DNA of 64,000 nt from Polaromonas sp047303325 (GTDB lineage Bacteria; Pseudomonadota; Gammaproteobacteria; Burkholderiales; Burkholderiaceae_C): assembly GCF_047303325.1 (NCBI RefSeq), contig NZ_JBKBEX010000023.1, positions 22,947-86,946 of the forward strand, read 5' to 3'. Below, in pieces: positions 7,663-17,582 of the stretch (its first letter is position 1; each line of letters opens with the position of its first letter). Made by a program: the position numbers and the translations under genes. Under the pieces are notes generated by a model. It saw only the letters and a list, made by a program, of their open reading frames with translations, searched no databases and was not told the DNA's origin.

Positions 7663-9543
7663 GTGCGCACCTTTAATCTGAGCCACATCAGAAGGCATAC
7701 CGTTCTGGTTGCCGCGGGCCTGGCCATGGCCACGGGTGTCGTGGCGCTCCTGGGCTGGGTGCTGCAGCTGGACATCCTGAAAAGCCTGATACCGGGCGCT
7801 GTCCAGATGAAACCCAACACGGCCGTCGGACTGTGCCTGTCCGCCGCGGCCCTGCTCGTGGGTCTGCGCCGCCATGAAAAAAGAATGCGCTACTGGGGCT
7901 ACGCCCTGGCCGCTGCCGTCAGCGCCATCGGCGCGGCCACGCTGTTTGAATACCTCTTCGCGGCGGACCTGGGGATTGATGAGCTGCTGTTTCGCGACGG
8001 GGCCATCGCCTACAACCTGACCCCCGGCCGCATGTCGCCCTTCAGCGCCTGGACATTTTTCATGCTGGGCATAGGGCTGGGCTTTGTGCGCTGCCGCTAC
8101 GCGGGCTGGCTGGCCTATGTGTGCGGCGGCCAGGTTGCCAGCATAGGCGCGGTCAGCCTGCTGGGCTACCTTTGGCATGCCAGCGAGTTGGTCACGGACG
8201 TCTGGTTGCCGCCGGTGGCGGTCAACACCGCGCTGGCCTTCACCGCCCTGGGGCTGGCCGTGGCCGCCGCACATGCCCGCGACACCTCGCTCAGCAGCAT
8301 CGAAACCGAACTCTCTCCGCTGGAGATCAAGGTGGTGCTCGCCATGGCCGGCACGCTGGTGGTCCTGGTGGCATCGGCCAGCTACACCTATCGCTCGGTG
8401 GTGGCCTTCACCGGGCACGCGGACCAGATGGCTGCCGGCCAGCAGCAGCGTGTCGCGGCGCTCAAAGCCTCGCTGGTGCGCACGCAGCGCGTGACGGCCG
8501 ACGCGCTGTCCGCCTCACCGGGTGCGCCGCTGCCGGCCGGCTACGGCGATGCGGGCGACTCCTTCGCCAGCGTGGTGCTGTTCGCGGAGCTCTCCCGGTT
8601 GGGGCGGGAGCTTGAAACCGTGCAGCAGTCGCTGCGGCGCGAGCAGGCCGGCCCCCTCGAAAAGGGCCGCACCACCATGCTGGTGTCGCTCCTCGTCACC
8701 ATAGGCCTGGCGGTGGGGGTGTTTGTCGTGCTGATGGCGTCGGTCAGGCGAGAGATGAGCCGCAACATCCTGGCACGCGCGGAGATCTTCGCGCTCAACA
8801 AGCACCTGGAGCAGCGTGTGCACGAACGCGCCGCCGAACTCAACGCAACCAACGAGCGCCTGAACACCTTCATGAGCCTGCTGGCCCATGACCTCCGGCA
8901 GCCCCTGATCTCCCTGGGCAGCTTCGGCGAACTGCTGGACCGCCGGCTGCTTGAAACAAAGGACACGCAAGGCCGCAAGCTCATGCAGCGCATCCTGCGC
9001 GCCACCAGGCAGGTGGACGCCTGCGCCGACGCCTTGCTGGAACTGGAACGCGTCTCCAGCAGAAGCCTGTGGATACAGACGGTCGATGTCAGCGGGCTGG
9101 TGAAGGCCATGGTCGAGCAGCTGCGCGAGCAGGAGCCGGGCCGGCGGGTGAGGCTTTTTGCCGGGCCCACGCGGCCCGCGCACGCCGACCGCAGCCTGCT
9201 GGCGGTGGTGGTCTGGCATGTGGTCGGCAATGCCTGGAAGTTCAGCGCCACCCGCGACGTTTCGGAGATAGAGGTCGGCTGCGGCCAGGATGAATCCGGC
9301 GCGCCGATGTGGTGGATCCGGGACAACGGCGTGGGCTTTGACATGGCCTATGCCGACAAGCTGTTCATGCCCTTCCAGCGGCTGCACGCGGCGGACGAAT
9401 TCCCCGGCCTGGGCACCGGCCTGGCGATTGTCCACGCCGTCGTGGCGCGGCACAGGGGGAGGGTGTGGGCGCATTCGGAGCCCGGCCGGGGCGCCACGTT
9501 TTTCTTCACGCTCGGCGATCCCGGCACTCAGGCCGGGGTCTGA
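7663..9543 (+). CDS. membrane sensor histidine kinase without adjacent response regulator
   Basis: 626 residues, GTG start. The N-terminal ~235 residues hold several membrane segments. A second membrane pair follows around a periplasmic stretch (~235-360), then a coiled coil. HisKA is at ~400-460 with the phospho-acceptor His409 in LLAHDLRQPL. HATPase_c follows with VVGNAWKF (N box), DNGVGFD (G1) and GLGTGLAIVHAVV (G2). The signal is unknown. No response-regulator gene is nearby, so it is an orphan kinase. Its stop is 12 bases from the end of the convergent FAD gene. Confidence 0.9.
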   Translation: MRTFNLSHIRRHTVLVAAGLAMATGVVALLGWVLQLDILKSLIPGAVQMKPNTAVGLCLSAAALLVGLRRHEKRMRYWGYALAAAVSAIGAATLFEYLFAADLGIDELLFRDGAIAYNLTPGRMSPFSAWTFFMLGIGLGFVRCRYAGWLAYVCGGQVASIGAVSLLGYLWHASELVTDVWLPPVAVNTALAFTALGLAVAAAHARDTSLSSIETELSPLEIKVVLAMAGTLVVLVASASYTYRSVVAFTGHADQMAAGQQQRVAALKASLVRTQRVTADALSASPGAPLPAGYGDAGDSFASVVLFAELSRLGRELETVQQSLRREQAGPLEKGRTTMLVSLLVTIGLAVGVFVVLMASVRREMSRNILARAEIFALNKHLEQRVHERAAELNATNERLNTFMSLLAHDLRQPLISLGSFGELLDRRLLETKDTQGRKLMQRILRATRQVDACADALLELERVSSRSLWIQTVDVSGLVKAMVEQLREQEPGRRVRLFAGPTRPAHADRSLLAVVVWHVVGNAWKFSATRDVSEIEVGCGQDESGAPMWWIRDNGVGFDMAYADKLFMPFQRLHAADEFPGLGTGLAIVHAVVARHRGRVWAHSEPGRGATFFFTLGDPGTQAGV

Positions 9544-9555
9544 GGCGATGCGGCT

Positions 9556-10980
9556 TCAGGACAGCGAAAAAATCTTGCCTGGGTTCATGATGTTCTTCGG
9601 ATCCAGCGCGCGCTTGATGGTGCGCATCATGTCGACCGCGCCGTCGCCGGTTTCGGTCACCAGGAAGTCCATCTTGTGCAGGCCCACGCCGTGTTCGCCG
9701 GTGCATGTGCCTTCCAGCGCCAGCGCGCGCGCCACCAGCTTGTGGTTCAGCGCCTCGGCCACTTCGCGTTCCTTGGGGATGGTCGGATCTATCAGGTAGC
9801 CGAAGTGGAAGTTGCCGTCGCCGACATGGCCCACCAGGAAATAGGGAATGCCGCTGGCATCGACCTCGGCCACCGACTCGAGCAGGCAGTCGGCCAGGCG
9901 CGAGATCGGCACGCAGGTGTCGGTGGAGATCGCGCGGCAGCCGGGCCGTGACTGGATGGCCGCGAAGTAGGCGTTGTGCCGCGCCGTCCAGAGGCGCGTG
10001 CGCTCTTCCGGCGTGCTGGCCCATTCAAAGGCATTGCCGCCGTGGCCGCTGGCGAGCTCCTGCACCAGCTCGGCCTGCTCTTTCACGCTGCTGGGCGTGC
10101 CGTGGAACTCCATCAGCAGCATGGGCTCTTCGCGCAGCGTGAGCTTGGAATGCGCATTCACCATGCGCACGGTGTTGTGGTCTATCAGCTCCACGCGCGC
10201 GATCGGCACGCCCAGCTGTATCACCTCGATGGTGGTGCGCACGGCGGCCTCTATGCTCGGGAAGGAGCACACCGCGGCCGAGATGGCCTCGGGCAGCGGG
10301 TAAAGCCTCACGGTGACTTCGGTGATCACGCCCAGCGTGCCTTCGCTGCCCACCATGAGGCGGGTCAGGTCGTAGCCGGCCGATGATTTTTTGGCGCGCG
10401 TGCCGGTGCGTATGACGCTGCCGTCGGCGGTGACGACTTCCAGCGCCAGCACGTTCTCGCGCATGGTGCCGTAGCGCACGGCGTTCGTGCCGCTGGCGCG
10501 CGTGGCGCTCATGCCGCCCAGGGTCGCATCGGCGCCCGGGTCTATGGGGAAGAAGAGGCCGGTGCTTTTGACTTCTTCATTGAGCTGCTTGCGCGTCACG
10601 CCCGGCTGCACGGTGACGGTCAGGTCTTCGGCGTTGATGGACAGCACCTTGTTCATGCGGCTCACGTCGATGCTGATGCCGCCCTGCACCGCCAGCAAAT
10701 GGCCTTCAAGCGAAGTGCCCACGCCAAAGGGGATCACGGGCACGTTGTACTGGCCCGCGAGCTTGACCGCATCGGCCACGTCCTGCGTGCTTTCGGCGAA
10801 CACCACGGCCGAAGGCGGCGGCGCGGCGAAAGAAGACTCATCACGGCCGTGCTGCTCGCGCACCACCAGGGCCGTGGAGCAGCGCTCGGCAAAGCGGGCC
10901 TTCAGCGCGTCTATCAGCGCAGCGGGCGTTTCACGTTGCTGGATTTCGGGAAGCAGGTGTTGGGGAAGGGGGGCGTTCAT
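9556..10980 (-). CDS. FAD-linked D-2-hydroxyacid dehydrogenase (GlcD / D-lactate dehydrogenase family)
   Basis: 474 residues from ATG at 10980, preceded by a GGAGACAAC ribosome site; a longer upstream frame is rejected. The PCMH-type FAD-binding domain shows VIPFGVGTSLEGH and GATLGG-like ADATLGGMSATRASG. The C-terminal oxidase domain ends with CTGEHGVGLHKMDFL, a signature of GlcD and cytochrome-type D-lactate dehydrogenases. It oxidises a D-2-hydroxyacid such as D-lactate or glycolate to the 2-oxoacid. No glcE/glcF partner is nearby, favouring a single-subunit D-lactate dehydrogenase type. Confidence 0.9.
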   Translation of the reverse strand: MNAPLPQHLLPEIQQRETPAALIDALKARFAERCSTALVVREQHGRDESSFAAPPPSAVVFAESTQDVADAVKLAGQYNVPVIPFGVGTSLEGHLLAVQGGISIDVSRMNKVLSINAEDLTVTVQPGVTRKQLNEEVKSTGLFFPIDPGADATLGGMSATRASGTNAVRYGTMRENVLALEVVTADGSVIRTGTRAKKSSAGYDLTRLMVGSEGTLGVITEVTVRLYPLPEAISAAVCSFPSIEAAVRTTIEVIQLGVPIARVELIDHNTVRMVNAHSKLTLREEPMLLMEFHGTPSSVKEQAELVQELASGHGGNAFEWASTPEERTRLWTARHNAYFAAIQSRPGCRAISTDTCVPISRLADCLLESVAEVDASGIPYFLVGHVGDGNFHFGYLIDPTIPKEREVAEALNHKLVARALALEGTCTGEHGVGLHKMDFLVTETGDGAVDMMRTIKRALDPKNIMNPGKIFSLS

Positions 10981-11126
10981 TGTTGTCTCCGGGTCGGTGG
11001 CACAGTTTACGACGTGTGTGCCCTTTCCGCTATTTCGCCATTTTCCGCCAAGGCGGCCCGAAGACCCCGCGGCCGTGGCCGCGGGAGGAGAGCATGAAAG
11101 CGGGGCGATGGTCACCCCGCGAGGGA

Positions 11127-11528
11127 TCAGGAGCCCGAGCCCGTGGCGGCCTTGGTGAGCTCGGCCAGCGAGATGAAGGAGTCGTGGTTGGTGTCGATCT
11201 GCTCGAAACGCTGTGCCACGGCCGGCAGGTGTTCGGCCTCCTGCCGGTCCAGCTTGCCGTCCTTGTTGGCATCGGCGCGGTTGAAAGCCGCCTCGACGTC
11301 CTTGGGAGTGGTGCGGTTTTGCGGAACGGCGCCCGGGGTGGCGGAGGGCGCCATCTGGGACGGCGGGCTGCCGGGGCTGGCCGGCGAAGCCGGGGCGGTC
11401 TGGGCCCGTGCGGCGCCGGCAACGCCCGCGGCCAAAGCGGCCACCAGCAGCACGCTGCGCAACTCAAAGCCGGGAATAGAATGTTTTGAATGTTTTACGG
11501 GGGATGTTGCCGTCGTGTGTAGGGTCAT
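11127..11528 (-). CDS. exported EF-hand calcium-binding protein
   Basis: 133 residues. A hydrophobic signal segment ends AGAARAQ, then a Pro/Ser-rich linker (~45-72) leads to two EF-hand loops: DANKDGKLDRQE and DTNHDSFISLAE. Both have Asp/Asn at the coordinating positions and Glu at position 12. It is probably a periplasmic Ca2+-binding protein; function otherwise unknown. It stands alone between an FAD dehydrogenase and a cobalamin gene. Confidence 0.82.
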   Translation of the reverse strand: MTLHTTATSPVKHSKHSIPGFELRSVLLVAALAAGVAGAARAQTAPASPASPGSPPSQMAPSATPGAVPQNRTTPKDVEAAFNRADANKDGKLDRQEAEHLPAVAQRFEQIDTNHDSFISLAELTKAATGSGS

Positions 11529-11735
11529 GCGAGGAGTCTTTCAAAGAGTGAACAAGCCGCCATTGCAACCCAGCCGGCGCCTCGCGGCCAGCAGTTTTTC
11601 AGGGTGTTGCCTCACTGACATGATGTCCTAGGACGACACATTTTTTTGCCCGGCGTAACGCTTGCCGCTTTGGTCTCTCATTAGTTCCTTTGCTTCATTG
11701 ACTTTTCTACACAGCGCCTCATCGCGCTCCGCACC

Positions 11736-12302
11736 ATGGCCAACAGACTTTCACAGATCGCAACCCGCACCGGCGACAACGGCACCACCGGCCTGGGTGA
11801 CAACACGCGCGTATCCAAGGACAGCCTGCGCGTCCATGCCATGGGCGACGTCGACGAACTCAACTCGCACATCGGTGTGTTGCTGTGTGAAGAGCTGCCG
11901 ACCGGCGTGCGCGAGCTGCTGGTGGAGGTGCAGCACCAGCTCTTCAACCTCGGCGGCGAGCTGTCCATCCCGGGCTTTGAATTGCTCAAGCCCGAGGCCG
12001 TGGCCTTGCTGGACGAAGCGCTGGCCGAACACAATGCCGCACTGCCGCGCCTGGCCGAGTTCATACTGCCGGCCGGTTCACGCGCCGCCGCGCTGGCCCA
12101 TGTGTGCCGCACCGTGGCGCGACGCGCCGAACGCGCCGTGGTGGCACTGGGCGCGACCGAGCCCTTGAAGGAAGCGCCGCGCCAGTACCTCAACCGCCTG
12201 AGCGACCTGCTGTTTGTGCTGTCGCGTGTGCTCAACCGCATGAATGGCGGCGACGATGTGTACTGGAAGAGTGAGCGCATGGCGCGCGCGGCCACAGAAT
12301 AG
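11736..12302 (+). CDS. ATP:cob(I)alamin adenosyltransferase, PduO type
   Basis: 188 residues. The N-terminal signature TRTGDNGTTGLGDNTRVSK is the ATP-binding P-loop-like segment of PduO/MMAB adenosyltransferases. The Arg-rich VCRTVARRAERAV and LNRLSDLLFVLSR helices complete the cofactor site. It converts cob(I)alamin to adenosylcobalamin for B12-dependent mutases. No other cobalamin genes are nearby, suggesting salvage. Confidence 0.93.
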   Translation: MANRLSQIATRTGDNGTTGLGDNTRVSKDSLRVHAMGDVDELNSHIGVLLCEELPTGVRELLVEVQHQLFNLGGELSIPGFELLKPEAVALLDEALAEHNAALPRLAEFILPAGSRAAALAHVCRTVARRAERAVVALGATEPLKEAPRQYLNRLSDLLFVLSRVLNRMNGGDDVYWKSERMARAATE

Positions 12303-12386
12303 CGCGGCGTGTTTGCACGCATCCTTGAGATGCCACCTGCCAAGCGCTGAACAGGTTTAGGACTCAGCCCACATGAACCAGCGGCT

Positions 12387-13331
12387 CTAGATGTCGTAGC
12401 TCGCGGCGCCCGGCTCATCGCTCAAGGTCTTCTCGACCACGGCGCGTGTCAGCGTGGGTGCGAAGGACTCGATAAACGCATAGACGTAACCGCGCAGGTA
12501 GCTGCCGCGGCGCACCGCGAGCTTGGTGAGGTTGATGCCGAACAGCGCGCCCGCGTCCAGCGCGCGCAGGGCGGTGTCGCGCTCGGCCTCGTAGGCGATG
12601 GAGGCGACGATGCCCACGCCCATGCCCAGCTCCACATAGGTCTTGATCACGTCGGCATCCATGGCCGTCAGCACGATGTTGGGCGCCAGGCCGCGCTGGG
12701 TGAACGCGCCGTCGATGTGTGATCGGCCGGTGAAGCCGGTGTCGTAGGTGATCAGCGCAAAGCGCGCCAGGCTCTCTAGCGTGAGCGGGCCGTCCAGCAG
12801 CGGGTGGCCGGGCGGCACGATGACCGAGTGCGTCCAGCGGTAGCAGGGCAGGGCGACAAGCTCGGGGTAGTCGTTGAGCGCCTCGGTGGCGATGCCCACG
12901 TCGACCTCGCCCGACACCAGCATGTCGGCCACCTGCTTGGGCGAGCCCTGGTGCAGGTGCAGTTTCACGTTGGGAAACTGGCTGCGGAACTCCTGCACCG
13001 CGTGCGGCAGCGCGTAGCGCGCCTGCGAGTGTGTGGCGGCAATCGACAGCAGGCCGCTTTGCTGGGCCATGAATTCCTGGCCGGCTTTTTTCAGGTTGCT
13101 GCTCTCCAGCAGCAGGCGCTCGATGATGGGCAGTACATGGGCGCCCGGTTCGGTCAGCCCCGTCAGGCGCTTGCCGGCGCGCACAAAGAGTTCAATGCCC
13201 AGCTCTTCTTCGAGTTCGCGGATCTGCCGGCTCACGCCGGGTTGCGAGGTGTGCAGCGCATTGGCCACGTCGGTGAGGTTGAAATTGCATCGCACGGCCT
13301 CGCGCATGGAACGCAGCTGCTGGAAATTCAT
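12387..13331 (-). CDS. cysB: LysR-type transcriptional regulator CysB
   Basis: 314 residues. It starts MNFQQLRSMREAV with the winged HTH ALHTSQPGVSRQIRELEEELG, both typical of CysB/Cbl rather than general LysR proteins. The effector domain shows TTHSQ-type AATHSQARYALP. CysB activates sulfate assimilation genes with N-acetylserine as coinducer. Regulated sulfur genes are not in the window. Confidence 0.9.
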   Translation of the reverse strand: MNFQQLRSMREAVRCNFNLTDVANALHTSQPGVSRQIRELEEELGIELFVRAGKRLTGLTEPGAHVLPIIERLLLESSNLKKAGQEFMAQQSGLLSIAATHSQARYALPHAVQEFRSQFPNVKLHLHQGSPKQVADMLVSGEVDVGIATEALNDYPELVALPCYRWTHSVIVPPGHPLLDGPLTLESLARFALITYDTGFTGRSHIDGAFTQRGLAPNIVLTAMDADVIKTYVELGMGVGIVASIAYEAERDTALRALDAGALFGINLTKLAVRRGSYLRGYVYAFIESFAPTLTRAVVEKTLSDEPGAASYDI

Positions 13332-13466
13332 GGTGGCGAAGGCGCGGGGCGCGCGGTGTTGAAGAAGTCAAACACCGGATTGTGGGCAGGCGCCCTTATT
13401 TGAGGAACTACTGATTAGTTCGTTTTAAATCACCAAAACATCCTAAGAACCTGTGACCAAGACACC

Positions 13467-13775
13467 TTAGACCCGCGTCAGCATGCGCGCCGGCAAGCTG
13501 CCGCGGAAGGCGGGCAGCAGCGCGTTGATGCGCCGCACGGCCTCTTCCTGGCAGAACTGGCGCGCGACCAGCTGGAATATTTCCCCCCGCAGCTGCCACA
13601 GCTGCTGTGCGCTGTGCGCGTCATCGATGCGCCAGCGCATGCGTTCGCACATGGGCCCCTCGCAGTGCTGCAGCGCTTCGTGGAGCTGAAGCCGCAGTGG
13701 CTCCATGTGCTGCGGTTTGCCTGCCGCGGCAACGCTTTCGTGCAGCCAGCTGTGCAGCGACTTCTTCCAGGCCAT
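13467..13775 (-). CDS. small hypothetical protein
   Basis: 102 residues, rich in Arg, His and Gln and predicted largely helical; no signal peptide or membrane segment. I do not recognise a family. It is kept because it has a clean frame with its own start, fills an otherwise empty gap and shares strand with cysB and the following binding-protein gene. Its stop is 136 bases from the cysB start. Confidence 0.6.
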   Translation of the reverse strand: MAWKKSLHSWLHESVAAAGKPQHMEPLRLQLHEALQHCEGPMCERMRWRIDDAHSAQQLWQLRGEIFQLVARQFCQEEAVRRINALLPAFRGSLPARMLTRV

Positions 13776-13832
13776 GGCGGTTCCCCTTGTGGATGGGCGC
13801 TGATGCGACAGGGGGGTTCAGAAGGCCGGCCA

Positions 13833-14945
13833 TCAGCGCACAAAGCGGCCTTCAAGGTCCACGATGGAGAGGTCGGCGAAGTCCAGGCCCGTATGGTCGT
13901 CGGGGCCGAAACTCACCTCCAGCCCGCCCAGGTCGTAGCGCTTCATGCCTTCGAGGGCTGCCTGCAGCGTCTCGCGCGTGGGATTTTTGCCGGCACGCCG
14001 CAGGCCTTCCACCAGCACCTTGGCGGCGGCATAGCCTTCCAGGATGGCGGGCGACAGCATGATCTTTTTGGCCTTGGCGAGCTCGGTGGCTTCCTGCACC
14101 ATGGTGTAGGCATAAGAGCGCTCGGACGGGTAGACCTGCGTGACGATGACGCCGCGCGAATATTCCCCCAGCGCCTTGACGAAGCCCTGTGATGCGTTGT
14201 TCGACAGAGTGACCACACGCACCGACGATTTGGCGGCGCGAAAGGCCTTCACCCCGTCGGCCACGGCGTTGGCCGAGCCTATCCACAGTACGGCCTGCGC
14301 ATCGCTGGCCAGGATGGGCGGCACGAGCTGGCTGTAGTCGGGCTTGCTGCGGTCGGCTTTCAGGACATGCGTGGGTTTCAGCTTGGCCTGGGCAAAGCCC
14401 TTGTTGGCCCCCTCCAGGCCGTCGCGGCCGAAGGAGTCGTCCGCATGAACCAGGGCGATGCGCGTGATCCCCAGCGTATTCAGGTGCTCAATGGCTTTCT
14501 GGGCCTCGCGCTGGTAGGTTGCGCGCACATTGAAGACGTAGCGCTGCACCGGCTGGTGCAACACCATCGCGCCGGTGGACGGGCCCACCAGCGGCATGCG
14601 GTTGGCCTGCAGCACGGGCAGCACGGCTTCGGTGGGCGGCGTGCCGCGCGTGAGGAACAGGGCGACGGCGCCGCGCTCGGCCAGCTTCTGCGCGTTCTCG
14701 GCGGCGAGCTTGGGGTCGAACTTGTCGTCCATGGACAGCAGCTCCAGTTGCTGGCCCGCGATACCGCCCTTGGCGTTCACCGCGTCCAGCCACAGGCGGG
14801 CCCCGTCCGTTGTCTCCTTAACGCCCGCGGCCACGGGGCCGGTGAACCCGGCGGTCTGGCCGATCAGGATCTGGGCGTGTCCCGCGCCGCACAGGGCGGC
14901 CGCCAGCAGCGCCGCCGCGCATCTTTGGAGTGTTTTCGTGTCCAT
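13833..14945 (-). CDS. Liv-type periplasmic substrate-binding protein
   Basis: 370 residues with a signal peptide ending CGAGHAQ. The mature start ILIGQTAGFTGPVAAG and the domains typical of type I periplasmic-binding proteins (AxNAKGGIAGQQLELL, MPLVGPSTGAM, VHADDSFGRDG) place it in the amino-acid/amide (HAAT) receptor family. No permease or ATPase gene is adjacent, so it is an orphan receptor. The ligand is unknown. Confidence 0.85.
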   Translation of the reverse strand: MDTKTLQRCAAALLAAALCGAGHAQILIGQTAGFTGPVAAGVKETTDGARLWLDAVNAKGGIAGQQLELLSMDDKFDPKLAAENAQKLAERGAVALFLTRGTPPTEAVLPVLQANRMPLVGPSTGAMVLHQPVQRYVFNVRATYQREAQKAIEHLNTLGITRIALVHADDSFGRDGLEGANKGFAQAKLKPTHVLKADRSKPDYSQLVPPILASDAQAVLWIGSANAVADGVKAFRAAKSSVRVVTLSNNASQGFVKALGEYSRGVIVTQVYPSERSYAYTMVQEATELAKAKKIMLSPAILEGYAAAKVLVEGLRRAGKNPTRETLQAALEGMKRYDLGGLEVSFGPDDHTGLDFADLSIVDLEGRFVR

Positions 14946-15169
14946 TTGTTACTTTTGAGCCTCTCGTCGCCGAACAATAGGGACGAATACTCATCAGATC
15001 AAATACGAAAAAAACGGCTTTTCCAGACTCAAAAAGTATGGGAAGAGTCCTGGTGCTGGCCGGGGCGATGCGGCTGGGAGTGGCTTGCCGCCTCGCTCTG
15101 CGTGGGTGAGCAGGCTGTCGCGGAGCTTATAGGCGCTTGCCTGCACCCCGGCCATGAAGGGCCCTCCGG

Positions 15170-15193
15170 GGGCAAGCGTGGAGGCGCTTGCCC
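15170..15193. other. 9-bp stem hairpin in intergenic region
   Basis: GGGCAAGCG-TGGAGG-CGCTTGCCC lies downstream of the thioesterase gene. It lacks a T run on either side, so terminator function is uncertain. The remaining ~260 bases of this gap (14946-15231) show no gene. Confidence 0.35.
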
Positions 15194-15231
15194 GGCGCCG
15201 AAAATTCGTTGCTATTCGTAAACCGGCCGCC

Positions 15232-15654
15232 TCAGCCCGGCTGCAGCATCGCCATGGTGATGCGCGAGACGCAGGTCAGCTCACCCGCGTCGTTGTGCAG
15301 GTCTATCTGCCAGACCTGGGTGCTGCGGCCTATGTGCACCGGGCGCGTGATGCCTGTGACCCAGCCGCTGGTCGTGCCCTTGAGGTGGTTGGCATTAATG
15401 TCCAGCCCCACGGCGCGATGGCCCGCCGGCACCGCAAAGGCCGCGCCGCAGGAGCCCAGGGTTTCGGCCAGCACCACCGACACGCCGCCGTGCAACAAGC
15501 CGTAGGGTTGCACCGTGCGGCGGTCCACCGGCACCCGCGCGCGTATGAAGTCGTCCCCGACCTCCAGGAACTCTATGCCCAGATGCGTCACCGCGCTGTC
15601 GGCGTTGGCGGCGGTGAGCAGTGCGACGGAGATGGGCTGTTTCCAGATGCGCAT
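15232..15654 (-). CDS. PaaI/YdiI-type hotdog-fold acyl-CoA thioesterase
   Basis: 140 residues, single hotdog domain. YGLLHGGVSVVLAETLGS carries the family's HGG motif and the catalytic acidic residue of the following helix. GLDINANHLKG and GRSTQVWQIDL are conserved strands. Relatives hydrolyse phenylacetyl-CoA-type or dihydroxynaphthoyl-CoA thioesters; the actual substrate cannot be read. Stand-alone gene. Confidence 0.88.
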   Translation of the reverse strand: MRIWKQPISVALLTAANADSAVTHLGIEFLEVGDDFIRARVPVDRRTVQPYGLLHGGVSVVLAETLGSCGAAFAVPAGHRAVGLDINANHLKGTTSGWVTGITRPVHIGRSTQVWQIDLHNDAGELTCVSRITMAMLQPG

Positions 15655-15775
15655 GGTGTTGGGCTTTCTCAGGTATCAGGACTATAAGCTTGCGGCCTAC
15701 AGCAGGTGGGCCACTTGTCGCCTCGGCAACAGTGGCGCCAAGGCTTAAGCTGGCTCGCATGAGAGACATGATTCG

Positions 15776-17077
15776 ATGACGCGCGCGAACAAGTGGCTGC
15801 TGGGTCTGGGCATCACGGCAGTGCTGCTGGGCGCCGCCTGGGTTGCGCTGTTGCGCCTGCTGCCGTCCGACGAAGAGCTGGCACGTCGCGCCTCCGTCGA
15901 ACTGGAAGCCCGGCTGGGCACCAAGGTGCGCGTGGGCGCGCTGCATTGGCGGCTGCTGCCTTCGCCCGCCGTGGTGATTGAAGATGTCGCGACCGAGCAG
16001 CCTCAGCCCATACTGATCAAAAAGCTCACTGCCTATCCCGACGTGTTCGCGCTGGCGCAGCGCCGCGTCAAGATAGACCGGGCCGACCTGGAAGGCGCCG
16101 TGGTGCCCCAGCTCTCGCTGCACGGCCTGGGCAGCGGGCGCGAGAAGGACGAGACGGCGGCCGAAGAGCTGCCGCTGGCGCGCTTTGTGTTTCGCGATCT
16201 GACCTGGGTTTCGCGGCGCGGCATCGCGGTGGTCTATGAGGGCGAAGTCGATTTCGACCCCGGCTGGCGCCCGCGCAAGGCCGAGCTGCGCCGGCCCGGT
16301 TTCAAGCCCGCCACCGACCTGAGCCTGGCGCGCCAGGGCCAGGAGGATCGCTGGGCCGCGCGCATCCACGTGGGTGGGGGCACGGCCAACGGCGAAGTCA
16401 GGCTGGACTTTCGCGCCAATGGCCGCATGCACCTGGAGGGCACATTGCAGCCGCAGGGCGTGGAAGTCGAAAGCATGATGGCGGCATTCAACCGCCGCTC
16501 CGTCATCGCGGGCAAGGCCTCGGGCGAGACCACGCTCTCGGCCAACGGCGACACCGTGGGCGAGCTTGCGCGCTCGCTGCACACGCGCACGCCCTTCAGC
16601 ATGGGCAAGTCCACCTTGCTGCGCTTTGACCTGGACAAGGCCGTGCGCAGCGCTGGCAAAGAGCACGCCGGCCAGACAGCGCTGGACTCGGTCACCGGCC
16701 GGCTCGACACGCAGAACACGCCGCAGGGCATGGTGGTCACTTATACAGATCTCAAGGCGACGTCGGGCTCATTGAGCGCTTCGGGCCAGGCCAAGGTTGC
16801 CAACCGCCAGATCGAGGCCGAGTTCGCCGTCGACCTGGTGGACGGCATCATCGGCGTCCCGCTCAGCGTCAGCGGCCCGCTCGACAATGTCAAATTCTCC
16901 GTGCCTAACAGCGCCATCGCGGGCGCGGTGGTCGGCACGGCCGTGTTGCCGGGCGTAGGCACGGCCATAGGCGCGCGCATAGGGGCCACGCTGGGGAAAA
17001 TTCTCAGCCCGGGGCCGGCGTCGCCCGCATCCGCGCCGTCGCCCGCACGCGCGGCCAAGCCCGCCACAAGCCGATAA
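15776..17077 (+). CDS. AsmA-family membrane-anchored protein
   Basis: 433 residues with one N-terminal membrane anchor (WLLGLGITAVLLGAAWVALL). The AsmA start region EARLGTKVRVGALHWRLLPSPAVVIEDV follows, then a long beta-rich periplasmic body and a Gly/Ala-rich C-terminus (AGAVVGTAVLPGVGTAIG). AsmA-like proteins take part in outer-membrane lipid transport and homeostasis. It is shorter than E. coli AsmA (~617), like many relatives. Confidence 0.75.
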   Translation: MTRANKWLLGLGITAVLLGAAWVALLRLLPSDEELARRASVELEARLGTKVRVGALHWRLLPSPAVVIEDVATEQPQPILIKKLTAYPDVFALAQRRVKIDRADLEGAVVPQLSLHGLGSGREKDETAAEELPLARFVFRDLTWVSRRGIAVVYEGEVDFDPGWRPRKAELRRPGFKPATDLSLARQGQEDRWAARIHVGGGTANGEVRLDFRANGRMHLEGTLQPQGVEVESMMAAFNRRSVIAGKASGETTLSANGDTVGELARSLHTRTPFSMGKSTLLRFDLDKAVRSAGKEHAGQTALDSVTGRLDTQNTPQGMVVTYTDLKATSGSLSASGQAKVANRQIEAEFAVDLVDGIIGVPLSVSGPLDNVKFSVPNSAIAGAVVGTAVLPGVGTAIGARIGATLGKILSPGPASPASAPSPARAAKPATSR

Positions 17078-17243
17078 GCGTTGCATGGGATGGAGACCCC
17101 GGCGCGCGCCAGGCCTTTGGCGAGCTTCCCGCGGGCCGCAAGCGTAGAATCGTCCGCGGATTCCGCGTGCCGTTTGTAAGCCCTCGCTTTTGCACAGGTT
17201 TGCCACGGCAACGGTCCTGCCTCCCCTCATCTAGGACCCTGAC

Positions 17244-17582
17244 ATGCCCCAGCCGCTCTCCGCCGTACCCACGCCACTGGAACGCGCGCTTGACCAGAAC
17301 GAGTCCGTGAAAGACACCGTGGAACAGTCGGCCGCCGAACTGCTGGTGATCAACACGGTGCTCAAACAGGAAATCCCGCCCGAAGTGCAAAGCGGCGAGG
17401 TGGCCCAGGCACTGGAAAAAACCGACGCGCTGGAAACCCGCATCCAGGAGTCCGCCGAAGACCTGGCCCAAGTCAACGAGGTGCTGGAGCAGCAAATCGA
17501 CGAGCGCGCCGACCTGGAGCGCGAACTCAGGGCCACCAAGGCCGCCCTGGCCAAGGCGACGGGGCAAGCTCAGGCCAAATAA
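17244..17582 (+). CDS. small coiled-coil protein
   Basis: 112 residues, acidic, almost wholly helical with heptad spacing of Leu/Val/Ile. Two similar segments (QSAAELLVINTVLKQEI and ESAEDLAQVNEVLEQQI) suggest an internal duplication. No signal peptide. Family and function not recognised. Confidence 0.65.
   Translation: MPQPLSAVPTPLERALDQNESVKDTVEQSAAELLVINTVLKQEIPPEVQSGEVAQALEKTDALETRIQESAEDLAQVNEVLEQQIDERADLERELRATKAALAKATGQAQAK

Noticed and set aside
15170..15193. hairpin as terminator of the thioesterase gene
   Set aside because: Good stem but no T run on either strand; kept only as a hairpin.
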